Shown: positions 1 through 7,559 of the stretch, piece by piece
Numbering within the stretch: the stretch's first letter is position 1
Layout of the letters: each line of letters opens with the position of its first letter
Assembly (NCBI RefSeq): GCF_002699985.1
Contig: NZ_LKBT01000012.1
Coordinates: 186,001-250,000, forward strand
Length of the DNA: 64,000 nt
Reading direction: 5' to 3'
DNA from: Pseudomonas sp. ICMP 561
GTDB lineage: Bacteria > Pseudomonadota > Gammaproteobacteria > Pseudomonadales > Pseudomonadaceae
Notes under the pieces: model-generated
Seen by the model: only the letters and a program-made list of their open reading frames with translations
What the model was told of the DNA's origin: nothing
Databases searched by the model: none
Position numbers and translations under genes: made by a program

Positions 1-1
1 C

Positions 2-406
2 TTCAACACTGCCGATATGCGCATCAGCGTCGATGCAGGTTCTTCTCATGACAGCGCCGTGACCCGCCTCGCGCCGAACGCTGCGGTGTCTCGCCTCAAG
101 ACCGCCAGTGATGCCACGGCCGCGCTGCAATCCGGCCGAGTGGATGCGCAGTGTCTGGTGATGGTTCTGGCGCTTGCCTTGCGCGCGAAGAATCCTGCGA
201 TCGGTCAATTGATTGTGCCGACCCCGGTGAACTCAACCACCTCCAATGCAGGCTTCCGTCGTGAGGAAGATACTTCCTGGCGCGAATTTGTTGATGCCTG
301 GATCACCGAGCATCGTGCCAATGGCTTCATCAAGGACGCGATCATGCGCAACATGGAACTGGTCAAAGTCACCCCGAAAGACTTCCCGGAAGGCTTCGAA
401 ATCTGA
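2..406 (+). CDS. Amino-acid ABC transporter substrate-binding protein (C-terminal part)
   Basis: The frame is open from the first complete codon, so the start and signal peptide lie to the left of the window. About 134 residues of the C-terminal region remain. The pattern fits the end of a family-3 periplasmic solute-binding protein: a short VDAQCLVM stretch near the hinge, then a final helix reading EFVDAWITEHRANGFI and a short polar tail. It should capture a polar amino acid or related compound in the periplasm and pass it to the permease at 462 and the ATPase at 1124, which follow in the same direction. Specificity cannot be read from the fragment. The downstream enolase-superfamily and DadA-like enzymes suggest an unusual or D-configured amino acid, which is inference. 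Confidence 0.82.
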   Translation, partial: FNTADMRISVDAGSSHDSAVTRLAPNAAVSRLKTASDATAALQSGRVDAQCLVMVLALALRAKNPAIGQLIVPTPVNSTTSNAGFRREEDTSWREFVDAWITEHRANGFIKDAIMRNMELVKVTPKDFPEGFEI

Positions 407-461
407 TCACTCTTGATTGCTGATGGCGGCTTAAACGGTTTATGTGACGTGGGGTTTTGAC

Positions 462-1124
462 ATGTACGAGTGGGATTTTTCCGCACTCTGGGAATATCGC
501 TGGCTGCTGCTTGAAGGCCTTGGCCTGACAGTGTCCTTTACCGCTGCCATCGTTGTGGGCGGACTGGTTATCGGGCTGCTGGCGGCGATGGGGCTGCTGT
601 CTCGTTTTGCGCTGGTGCGGGCTTTTGCACTGATGTTCACAGAAGTCTTTCGCTGCACGCCGGTGCTGGTGCAACTGATCTGGTTCTATTACGCGCTGCC
701 GATTCTGGCGGGTGTCGAGATGACGCCGATCACCGCTTCGTTGCTGGCCTTGTCCTGTTATGGCGGTGCGTTCTACGCCGAGATCATTCGTGGCGGTATC
801 GTTTCCATTGAGGCTGGTCAGCGCGAGGCGGGCGGTGCGTTGGGCATGACGCCGATGCTGACCATGCGGCGGATCATTCTGCCCCAGGCCATCAGGCGCA
901 TGGTGCCTGCATTGATGAACCAGTCGATCATGCAATTCAAAAACACCTCGCTGGTGTCGGTGCTGGCCGTACCCGACCTTGTGTACCAGGGGCAGATGAT
1001 TGCCCATGACAGTTTTCGCCCGCTTGAGACCTATTCGGCGGTGGCCGTGGCCTACTTTGTCATCCTGTTTCCGCTCACCCTGATCGTGCGCTATCGCGAG
1101 AAGAAACACGGAGCCCTTCAATAA
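462..1124 (+). CDS. Amino-acid ABC transporter permease (HisM/GlnP type)
   Basis: Inner-membrane permease of a polar amino-acid importer, about 220 residues with several hydrophobic segments. The cytoplasmic coupling loop is clear: GGIVSIEAGQREAGGALGM, the EAA motif that docks on the ATPase. The conserved FRCTPVLVQL stretch near the first third is typical of the HisM/GlnP family. ATG 462 gives MYEWDFSALW, the usual N-terminus of this family. A GTG at 444 would add six residues but has no better ribosome site. The stop codon shares a base with the start of the ATPase gene (TAATG), so translation is probably coupled. It follows the binding-protein gene by 55 bp. Only one permease gene is present, which fits a homodimeric channel. 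Confidence 0.9.
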   Translation: MYEWDFSALWEYRWLLLEGLGLTVSFTAAIVVGGLVIGLLAAMGLLSRFALVRAFALMFTEVFRCTPVLVQLIWFYYALPILAGVEMTPITASLLALSCYGGAFYAEIIRGGIVSIEAGQREAGGALGMTPMLTMRRIILPQAIRRMVPALMNQSIMQFKNTSLVSVLAVPDLVYQGQMIAHDSFRPLETYSAVAVAYFVILFPLTLIVRYREKKHGALQ

Positions 1125-1900
1125 TGTCCGCGAAACCGAAGATCGAAATCACCTCGCTGCGCAAGAGTTTCGGGGCGCTGGAAGTGTTGAAGAACATCAA
1201 CTTCAAGGTTGAAGAGGGGGGCGTTGTCTCGCTGATAGGTCCTTCCGGTTCCGGCAAGTCGACGCTCCTTCGCTCCATCAATCTGCTGGTTGAGCCTGAT
1301 GCGGGCGAAATCCGTGTGGGGGATACCACGTTCCTTTTCGGTCAGGGCCGCCGCCCGCCCGGCACTAAAGAACTCGCGGCTTTTCGGGCGAGAACCGGCA
1401 TGGTCTTCCAGAACTTCAACCTGTTTCCGCACATGAGCGTGCTGGAAAACGTGATGGAAGCGCCGGTCCACGTGCGTCGGCTGAGCAAGAGCGTGGCCCG
1501 GGATCTGGCCATGGCGCAGCTGGAGAAAGTCGGTCTGGCTGACCGTGCTCAGCAAATGCCCAAAACATTGTCCGGCGGCCAGATGCAGCGCGTGGCCATT
1601 GCACGAGCGTTGGCGATGGAACCTGAAGTGATGCTGTTCGATGAAGCCACTTCGGCGCTGGACCCTGAATTGGTAGGCGAGGTGCTGAGCACCATTCAGC
1701 AGTTGGCGGCGGATGGCATGACCATGGTGATCGTCACTCATGAGATCGCCTTTGCCCGTGAAGTGGCTGATCGTGTGGTGTTCATGCGTGACGGCTATGT
1801 GATCGAGGAAGGTCCTGCGCGGGAGACCATCGACAACCCGCGTGAAGACGCCACGCGTAACTTCCTCAACCATTTCCATAAAGGTAGCGGCGCCCGTTGA
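1124..1900 (+). CDS. Amino-acid ABC transporter ATP-binding protein (GlnQ/HisP type)
   Basis: Cytoplasmic ATPase that powers the importer made with the permease just upstream. At 258 residues it has the normal length for the family. Walker A GPSGSGKS lies at residues 39-46. The Q-loop region reads GMVFQNFNLFPHMSVLEN, the signature is LSGGQMQRVAIARAL, and Walker B with the catalytic glutamate is reworked as VMLFDEATSALD, as is common in GlnQ-like proteins. The H-loop histidine follows in VIVTHE. The start ATG overlaps the permease stop. After the stop there are 85 bp before the enolase-superfamily gene, with no terminator-like hairpin, so read-through into the catabolic genes is likely. Confidence 0.93.
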   Translation: MSAKPKIEITSLRKSFGALEVLKNINFKVEEGGVVSLIGPSGSGKSTLLRSINLLVEPDAGEIRVGDTTFLFGQGRRPPGTKELAAFRARTGMVFQNFNLFPHMSVLENVMEAPVHVRRLSKSVARDLAMAQLEKVGLADRAQQMPKTLSGGQMQRVAIARALAMEPEVMLFDEATSALDPELVGEVLSTIQQLAADGMTMVIVTHEIAFAREVADRVVFMRDGYVIEEGPARETIDNPREDATRNFLNHFHKGSGAR

Positions 1901-1985
1901 ACCGGGCCTGACCGATTTCAACAGACATTAATCGTGCCCAGTCTCTGATTGTTCAGGCTGCGCGGCGGGCGGAGGAGTCATGACC

Positions 1986-3113
1986 ATGACAAACGAAAGT
2001 ATTCAACGACTTCGGGTCTTCTTGATTGAAAGCCCGATCAAAATGGCGCGGCTTCAGGGCGTGGGCAATGTCAAAGGCAGCGTGAAACGGGTGCTGGTGG
2101 AGCTGACCTCGACCTCCGGCATCGTCGGCTGGGGAGAGGCTGCGCCCTGGGAGGTATTTACCGGTACCGCAGAAGGCGCGTTCGCCGCCATCGACACCTA
2201 TCTTCGGCCGTTGGTGATTGGCGCAAATATCCGCTCGATTCGGGCTACCACGCTGGCAATGGATACTGCGCTGGTGGGCCACGGCGAAGCCAAACTCGCC
2301 ATTGAAACCGCGATGTTCGACATCCTCGGCAAGTCCTGCGGTTTGTCCATTGCTGACCTGCTGGGCGGCAGGGTGCGCGACAGCATTCCACTGTCGTTCT
2401 CGATTGCCGACCCTGACTTTGATGCCGACATGGAGCGCATGCGGGCGATGGTTCCGGCCGGCAATCGCATCTTCAAGGTCAAGACCGGAGTCAAATCCCA
2501 TGCTGAAGACATGGCCCATCTGGAGGCCATGCGCAACGAATTCGGCAATTCGATTGATCTGCGCCTCGACTACAACCAGGCGCTGGCACCCTTTGGTGCG
2601 ATCAGCATCCTGCGTGATGTTGACCAATTCCGTCCGACGTTCATTGAACAGCCGGTCCCCCGTAATTGCCTTGCTGCAATGGCGTCCTTTGCCGATGCCC
2701 TGGACACGCCGATTCTGGCCGATGAGAGCTGTTTTGACGCGCGCGATCTGATGGAAATTATTCGTCTCGGCGCGGCCGATGCGATCTCGGTCAAACTGAT
2801 GAAAGCCGGGGGGATTCTCAAGGCGCAAGGCATCATGGCCATCGCCGATACCGTGCATATCCCGGCCTATGGCGGCACCTTGTGGGAGGGCGGTATTGCC
2901 CTGGCCGCAGGCACTCAGTTCATCGCGGCGACGCCAGGCATGTCGTTGGGCTGTGAGTTCTACATGCCGCATCACGTGCTGACCGAAGATGTACTGGAAG
3001 AGCGCATACCCAACCGTGACGGAGCCGTGATCGTTCCGACCGGACCGGGGCTGGGTATTTCGGTCACGGAAGCATCGCTGCGCGGCAATGCGCGCATTCT
3101 GGCGGAACGATGA
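1986..3113 (+). CDS. Enolase-superfamily enzyme, muconate-lactonizing/racemase subgroup
   Basis: A mandelate-racemase/muconate-lactonizing-type enzyme that abstracts a proton next to a carboxylate. All key residues are visible, numbered from ATG 1986: the KxK acid-base pair at K164 and K166 (FKVKTG), metal ligands D195 (RLDYNQ), E221 (IEQP) and D246 (ADES), and the opposing base K270 (SVKLMKAGG). This is the MLE-subgroup arrangement used by cycloisomerases, N-succinylamino-acid and dipeptide epimerases, and by hydroxyproline-betaine epimerase and cis-3-hydroxyproline dehydratase. The amino-acid transporter upstream and the DadA-like oxidase downstream favour an amino-acid racemase, epimerase or dehydratase over a muconate enzyme. 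The GGAGGAG box at 1971-1977 is 8 bp from ATG 1986 but only 2 bp from ATG 1980, so the second ATG is preferred. Confidence 0.8.
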   Translation: MTNESIQRLRVFLIESPIKMARLQGVGNVKGSVKRVLVELTSTSGIVGWGEAAPWEVFTGTAEGAFAAIDTYLRPLVIGANIRSIRATTLAMDTALVGHGEAKLAIETAMFDILGKSCGLSIADLLGGRVRDSIPLSFSIADPDFDADMERMRAMVPAGNRIFKVKTGVKSHAEDMAHLEAMRNEFGNSIDLRLDYNQALAPFGAISILRDVDQFRPTFIEQPVPRNCLAAMASFADALDTPILADESCFDARDLMEIIRLGAADAISVKLMKAGGILKAQGIMAIADTVHIPAYGGTLWEGGIALAAGTQFIAATPGMSLGCEFYMPHHVLTEDVLEERIPNRDGAVIVPTGPGLGISVTEASLRGNARILAER

Positions 3114-4408
3114 GTAGCGTATCCGGCATGAAACAGGACACCGCAACAACGCCCCGGCACATCGTCGTGATTGGCGGTGGCATCGTCGGTGCGTGTACCG
3201 CGCTGGCGCTGCTGAAGGATGGGCATCGCGTGACGATTCTGGAGCCCAATGATCCGGGTGGCGAGCACGCTGCGAGTTATGGCAATGGTGCGTTTATCAG
3301 CCCGGCGTCGATCATTCCGATGTCGATGCCTGGGCTCTGGAAAAAGGTCCCCGGTTTTCTGCTCGATCCGCTGGGCCCGTTCACGATTCGCTGGCAGTAC
3401 CTGTTGAAGCTCGCGCCCTGGTTGATTCGCTTCGTCAAGGCGGGCGCAACGCCTGCAAAGGCCGCCCGGACTGCCGGTATTCTTTCTACCTTGTTGTCTG
3501 ATGCGCCCGCTCGGCATCTGGCGCTTGCCACGGCATGCGGCGTGCCTGAGCTCATTCGTCAGGACGGTTTGCTCTACGTTTACCCGGATCGTGATGCCTT
3601 TCTTCTGGAAGCATTCTCGTGGCAGCTAAGGCGCGACAATGGCATTCAGTGGTGGGAACTGGACGCCGATGCCCTGCATGAGTTCGAGCCTGCCCTGAGT
3701 CGCCGCTATACCTTCGGCGTGTTGCTCGAAAGTGGCGGGCATTGCCTCGATCCGGGGGCTTATGTGCGCGGCCTGGTGGACAGTTTCATGTCTCAGGGCG
3801 GCGAGCTGATCCAGGTGCGGGCCGAGGGATTCAACATCAGCAACGCTCGACTGCAAAGCGTGGTTACCGACAAGGGATCTGTCGTCTGCGATGGAGCTGT
3901 GATCACCGCCGGTATTCATTCCAAAGCGCTTGCAAAGGGTGTGGGCGACCGGGTTTCTCTGGAAAGCGAGCGCGGTTACCACGTGCAAATCGCTCAGCCT
4001 GCCAGCGGCCCGCGCATTCCGGTCATGCCGTCTGACGGCAAGATGGCCAACACCATGACCAGCAGTGGGTTGCGTGCTTCTGGTCAGGTGGAATTGGCCG
4101 GTGTCGGATACCCGCCAGACTGGAAACGTGCAGACATCCTGTTGCACCACTTGCTGAAGACTTACCCCGAGCTTGGCGATGATCCCTCGCAATTGAACAT
4201 TTCCCGCTGGCAGGGCAATCGTCCCTCAACGCCCGATGGGCTTCCTGTCATCACTAAAGCGAAGGCCACGCCTGACGTCGTGCATGCCTTCGGTCATGGC
4301 CATGTCGGCCTTGCTTCGGCGCCCATGACGGCTGAAATCGTCGCCAGTCTTTTTGCCGGTGAGTCTACGCCCATCGATATCACGCCGTTCTCGGCCTCGC
4401 GCTTCTGA
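3110..4408 (+). CDS. DadA-like FAD-dependent amino-acid dehydrogenase/oxidoreductase
   Basis: Member of the DAO superfamily, closest in layout to D-amino-acid dehydrogenase small subunit DadA (432 residues, about family length). The FAD-binding dinucleotide fold is at the N-terminus (VVIGGGIVGACTALAL, glycines at residues 22-27), followed by an acidic strand end (TILEPNDPGGEHAASYGNG). A second flavin-contact region near the C-terminus reads GHGHVGL. It would oxidise an amino or imino acid and pass electrons to the respiratory chain. The start overlaps the enolase-type gene by 4 bp (ATGA), implying coupled translation. No terminator-like hairpin with a T-run follows. Together with its neighbours it suggests import, then epimerisation or dehydration, then oxidation. 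The actual substrate is not known. Confidence 0.82.
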   Translation: MSSVSGMKQDTATTPRHIVVIGGGIVGACTALALLKDGHRVTILEPNDPGGEHAASYGNGAFISPASIIPMSMPGLWKKVPGFLLDPLGPFTIRWQYLLKLAPWLIRFVKAGATPAKAARTAGILSTLLSDAPARHLALATACGVPELIRQDGLLYVYPDRDAFLLEAFSWQLRRDNGIQWWELDADALHEFEPALSRRYTFGVLLESGGHCLDPGAYVRGLVDSFMSQGGELIQVRAEGFNISNARLQSVVTDKGSVVCDGAVITAGIHSKALAKGVGDRVSLESERGYHVQIAQPASGPRIPVMPSDGKMANTMTSSGLRASGQVELAGVGYPPDWKRADILLHHLLKTYPELGDDPSQLNISRWQGNRPSTPDGLPVITKAKATPDVVHAFGHGHVGLASAPMTAEIVASLFAGESTPIDITPFSASRF

Positions 4409-4513
4409 TTCGAGGAGTGCGTAGATGCCGCTGGAGGCACACGGCATAAGCTTATGTTTATACGGTTCTTCAATAGTTTTCGTAAATTATTATAATTAAA
4501 TGGAATTTAAAAA

Positions 4514-4545
4514 GCGTCGCTCATGCTTTCTGAAATGAGCGACGC
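4514..4545. promoter_or_regulatory. Perfect 11-bp inverted repeat in the leader of the sulfonate-type gene
   Basis: GCGTCGCTCAT and ATGAGCGACGC are exact complements separated by 10 nt, ending 23 bp before the ATG at 4569. An A/T-rich tract (about 4449-4512), a likely promoter region, lies just upstream. No T-run follows on the plus strand, so it is not a terminator for the upstream gene. On the minus strand it would be followed by five T residues, but no minus-strand gene leads into it. It could be an operator or a leader hairpin affecting translation. Confidence 0.45.
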
Positions 4546-4568
4546 CTCCTCCAAAGGCGAAGGATTCC

Positions 4569-5510
4569 ATGACCCTACGAAAACTCATCCTCGCAGCAGG
4601 CTTGATGCTTGCGGCGGTCACCGCGCATGCCGAACAGACTATCAATATCGGCTACCAGCGTTCTTCCACGTTGTGGATCCTGCTCAAGGAAAATGGCCAA
4701 CTGGAGGAGCGCCTCAAGCCTTTGGGTTTCAACGTCAACTGGCATGAATTCAGCAGCGGTCTGCTCAGTGCATTGAACGCTGGCGCGGTGGATTTGCACG
4801 CTGATGTGGCTGATGCCTTTGCGCTGTTTACCCAGGCAGCGGATGCGCCGTTGACCTATTACGCACGTGAAGCGGCCTCGCCGAGCGCGCAGGCAATTAT
4901 CGTCGCGAAGGATTCGCCGATCAAAAGCGTGGCAGACCTCAAGGGTAAAACCGTGGCGGTTTCCAAGGGTTCGGGCAGTCACTTCCTGCTGATCTCTGCG
5001 CTTAAACAGGCCGGGCTGAGCCTCAACGACATCACGCCGCGCTATCTGGAAGCGCCGGATGACGTCGCCGCGTTTGCCAGTGGCAAGGTTGATGCCTGGG
5101 CCATCTGGGACCCGTTCCTGGCCACCCAGCAACGCGAGCATCAGGTGCGCATCATCGCTGACGGCAGTCAGGGGCTGGCCAATTACAACCGTTTCTATCT
5201 GGCCAACACCAGCTTTGCCAAGGCGCACCCCGAGGTCTTGCAGGTGGTGATCGATACCCTGCGCGAGTCCGGCAAGTGGGTTAAATCCCATCCGCAGGAT
5301 GCAGCGAAGATCCTTGCGCCGGTGTGGGGCAACATCCCGGTCGAAACCGTAGAGCTGGCCAACAGCCGCCGCAGCTACGACATCGTCCCCGTCAAACTGG
5401 ATGAGCTGGCCGAACAACAGCGCATTGCTGACACCTATTACGGCGCAAAGCTGATCCCCAAGCCGCTGAAGATTTCCGGCATCACTGTCTGGGCACCTGA
5501 AAGCAAATAA
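4569..5510 (+). CDS. Aliphatic sulfonate-type ABC substrate-binding protein (SsuA/TauA-like)
   Basis: Periplasmic binding protein of the SsuA/NMT1 family, 313 residues. A Sec signal peptide is clear: basic MTLRKL, a hydrophobic core, then AVTAHA as the cleavage site before EQTINIGYQ. The mature start INIGYQRSSTLWILL and the central VADLKGKTVAVSKGSGSH are hallmarks of sulfonate/taurine binding proteins, as is AWAIWDPFL. It would bring organosulfonates or sulfate esters to a transporter for sulfur supply. The FMN-dependent monooxygenase starts 33 bp downstream, but no SsuB/SsuC-type ATPase or permease lies nearby, so the protein must borrow a transporter encoded elsewhere or act alone. The A/T-rich leader with a perfect hairpin is probably its regulatory region. 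Sulfur-starvation control by CysB is likely from family knowledge only. Confidence 0.88.
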   Translation: MTLRKLILAAGLMLAAVTAHAEQTINIGYQRSSTLWILLKENGQLEERLKPLGFNVNWHEFSSGLLSALNAGAVDLHADVADAFALFTQAADAPLTYYAREAASPSAQAIIVAKDSPIKSVADLKGKTVAVSKGSGSHFLLISALKQAGLSLNDITPRYLEAPDDVAAFASGKVDAWAIWDPFLATQQREHQVRIIADGSQGLANYNRFYLANTSFAKAHPEVLQVVIDTLRESGKWVKSHPQDAAKILAPVWGNIPVETVELANSRRSYDIVPVKLDELAEQQRIADTYYGAKLIPKPLKISGITVWAPESK

Positions 5511-5543
5511 CCTCAGGCCCGACCCCTTCGACTGGAGTTGCAC

Positions 5544-6872
5544 ATGAGCCGTCAAATTCACCTGTCCGCGTTTCTGCTGACCGGACCGGTCATTCACAGT
5601 CATGCCGTCTGGCGACATCCGGAGACGGTCGGGAGCTACCTCGACCCTGAGTATTACGCCCGCACGGCGCGCGTGGTAGAGGAGGGGTTGTTCGATTTTC
5701 TGTTTTTCGCTGACCGCCTCGCGGTCGGTGATCAAATGGGCGGATCCCGGGACGTGGCGTTGCGTTACGGGGCTCAGGACGCGACGCGTCTGGACCCGTT
5801 GCCGATCCTCTCTTATCTGGTCGGTCAGACTCGCAAACTGGGGTTGGGCGCGACACGTTCGACCACATACTACGAGCCAGCGCATATCGCCCGTGAGTTT
5901 GCGACGCTGGATCACCTGTCCAAAGGTCGCGCCGCCTGGAACATCGTCACCTCGATGAACGACAGTGAAGGGCGTCTGTTCGGCAAGGACAAACACCTCG
6001 AACACGACCTGCGTTACGATCGCGCCGATGAGTTCGTCGAAGTGGCGCTCAAGCTCTGGCGCAGTTGGGAGCGGGACGCGCTGAAGCTGGACCGCGAAAC
6101 CGGAGTGCTGGCTGATCCATCGAAGATTCATCCGGTGCAACATCACGGCGACTGGTTCAAGGTCGAGGGGCCGTTGAACATTCCCCGCACCCCGCAGGGT
6201 CGGCCGGTACTGATCCAGGCCGGTTCTTCGGGGCGTGGCCGGCGTTTCGGTGCGCGCTGGGCCGAAGCGATCTTCACCATTCACCCGCACCTGAAAGCCA
6301 TGCAGGCGTTTCGTGAAGACGTGCGGGCGCAAGTGGTGCAACAAGGGCGTCCGGCAGACAGCTGCAAAGTGTTGACGGCAGTGATGCCGTTCATTGGTGG
6401 CAGCGAAGCCGAGGCCCGGGCCAAGCGCGACAAACACAATGCATTGGCTCGCCCTGAACTGGGCCTGGTGACGCTGGCCTCGCAACTGAATGTGGACCTG
6501 TCGCCATTCCCGTTGTCAGCGACCCTGGCAGACATTGCCCGCTCGCCGCTGATTCATCCGGCGGCTGCCGAGAAGCTGCTGATGCAGGGCGCTGATACGA
6601 CGCTGGAAGAGCTCGGGCGGATCTTCGCCAGCAGCGTTCGTGTGCCGCAACTGGTGGGCACCGGTGCGCAGATAGCGGAGCAACTCGCGGATATTTTCCT
6701 GGCGGGCGGTAGCGACGGGTTTGTCATTTCCCCTGCCTATCTGCCGGGTTCGTTCAGCGAATTCGTCGAAAGTGTAATCCCGCATCTGCAGCGCAAAGGG
6801 TTGTTCCGCAGGGCGTATGAAGGTTCGACGTTAAGGGAGCATCTTGGCCTTGAAGCAATACCAGAGAGTTGA
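5544..6872 (+). CDS. FMN-dependent monooxygenase of the NtaA/SnaA/DszA (luciferase-like) family
   Basis: Flavin-utilising monooxygenase, 442 residues, the usual length of the NtaA/SnaA/DszA branch of the luciferase-like superfamily. Typical motifs are present: FDFLFFADRLA near residue 50, LGLGATRSTTYYEPAHIAR and the block GRAAWNIVTSMNDSEGRLFG, then GRPVLIQAGSSGRGR, which contacts the flavin phosphate. Such enzymes need reduced FMN from a separate reductase and oxidise organosulfur or amine compounds. None is adjacent; a reductase-like gene lies far away at 57015. ATG 5544 sits 6 bp after a GGAG box; an in-frame TTG at 5538 lacks that spacing. It forms a two-gene unit with the SsuA-like gene, pointing to desulfonation or use of sulfur compounds. 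Confidence 0.87.
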   Translation: MSRQIHLSAFLLTGPVIHSHAVWRHPETVGSYLDPEYYARTARVVEEGLFDFLFFADRLAVGDQMGGSRDVALRYGAQDATRLDPLPILSYLVGQTRKLGLGATRSTTYYEPAHIAREFATLDHLSKGRAAWNIVTSMNDSEGRLFGKDKHLEHDLRYDRADEFVEVALKLWRSWERDALKLDRETGVLADPSKIHPVQHHGDWFKVEGPLNIPRTPQGRPVLIQAGSSGRGRRFGARWAEAIFTIHPHLKAMQAFREDVRAQVVQQGRPADSCKVLTAVMPFIGGSEAEARAKRDKHNALARPELGLVTLASQLNVDLSPFPLSATLADIARSPLIHPAAAEKLLMQGADTTLEELGRIFASSVRVPQLVGTGAQIAEQLADIFLAGGSDGFVISPAYLPGSFSEFVESVIPHLQRKGLFRRAYEGSTLREHLGLEAIPES

Positions 6873-6909
6873 GCGCTTTTTACTCTGTTGAAAGAGATAT
6901 GGCTAATAC

Positions 6910-7550
6910 CCGAACGCCCCCCGTGCTAGAGCCGTCCTATGGAACAGCTCGGTCTCTGTGGGAGATTCTATGTTCGCCTGCAAGCGTTGATCCCGGTGGG
7001 AGCGAATTCATTCGCGAAGAGGCCGGTGAATGCGCAGCCTTTTTATCGACAAAAATACCGCCTTCCCGAATGAATTCGGTCCCACCGGTCCTGCATGAGC
7101 TTGAGATGTTACCAACTTGGGAGCGAGGCTTGCCCGCGATACGGGCGCTTCGGTCCGCCAGGTACACCGCGTTATCGTTCTTCGCGGGCAAGCCCGGCTC
7201 CCACAGGATTACGCAGATCTATCTGGGAGATTCTATGTTGGCCTGCAAACACAAATCCGTGCGAATTCATTCGCGAAGGGGCCGGTACATCCGCAACTGA
7301 TGTATCGCTTGAAATGCCGCCTTCCCGAATGAAGTGGAGCGCCACCCCGGTCGGTCCCACAGGCTCTTCATGAACCTGAAGTCGTACACAAATCCGTGCG
7401 AGGCTTGCCCGCGATACGGGCGCTTCGGTCCGTCAGGCACACCGCGTTATCGTTCTTCGCGGGCAGCCCGGCTTCCACAGGATTACGCAGATCTACGTGG
7501 GAGCGAGGCTTGCCCGCGATAAGAGCGACGCGGTCCGAAGTGAACCGCGT
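6910..7550. repeat. REPIN-type repeat mosaic between convergent genes
   Basis: This 687-bp gap between the monooxygenase (plus) and the MFS gene (minus) holds no convincing gene. It is packed with fragments of two repeat families: GGGAGCGAATTCATTCGCGA with its partner CTTCCCGAATGAATTCGGTC, and GAGGCTTGCCCGCGA with TTCGCGGGCAAGCC. A block of about 97 bp, running from GCGAGGCTTGCCCGCGATAC to GATTACGCAGATCTA, occurs twice (about 7122-7222 and 7400-7496) with few differences. An 18-nt insertion sits in a right arm at 7334-7351. Open frames through here are by-products of the repeats. Confidence 0.8.
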
Positions 7551-7559
7551 CCATACTGA

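Noticed and set aside
369..1121. Long minus-strand open frame of 250 residues opposite the permease gene
   Set aside because: His/Gln/Arg-rich translation without any domain, exactly antisense to a clear permease gene; it is a by-product of high G+C codon usage.
4575..6485. Long minus-strand open frame of 636 residues
   Set aside because: Antisense to the SsuA-like and monooxygenase genes, which have clear motifs; the translation has no recognisable domain.
6869..7300. Plus-strand frame of 143 residues in the repeat mosaic
   Set aside because: Composed of hairpin-repeat sequence; starts inside the preceding gene's stop region and has no coding character.
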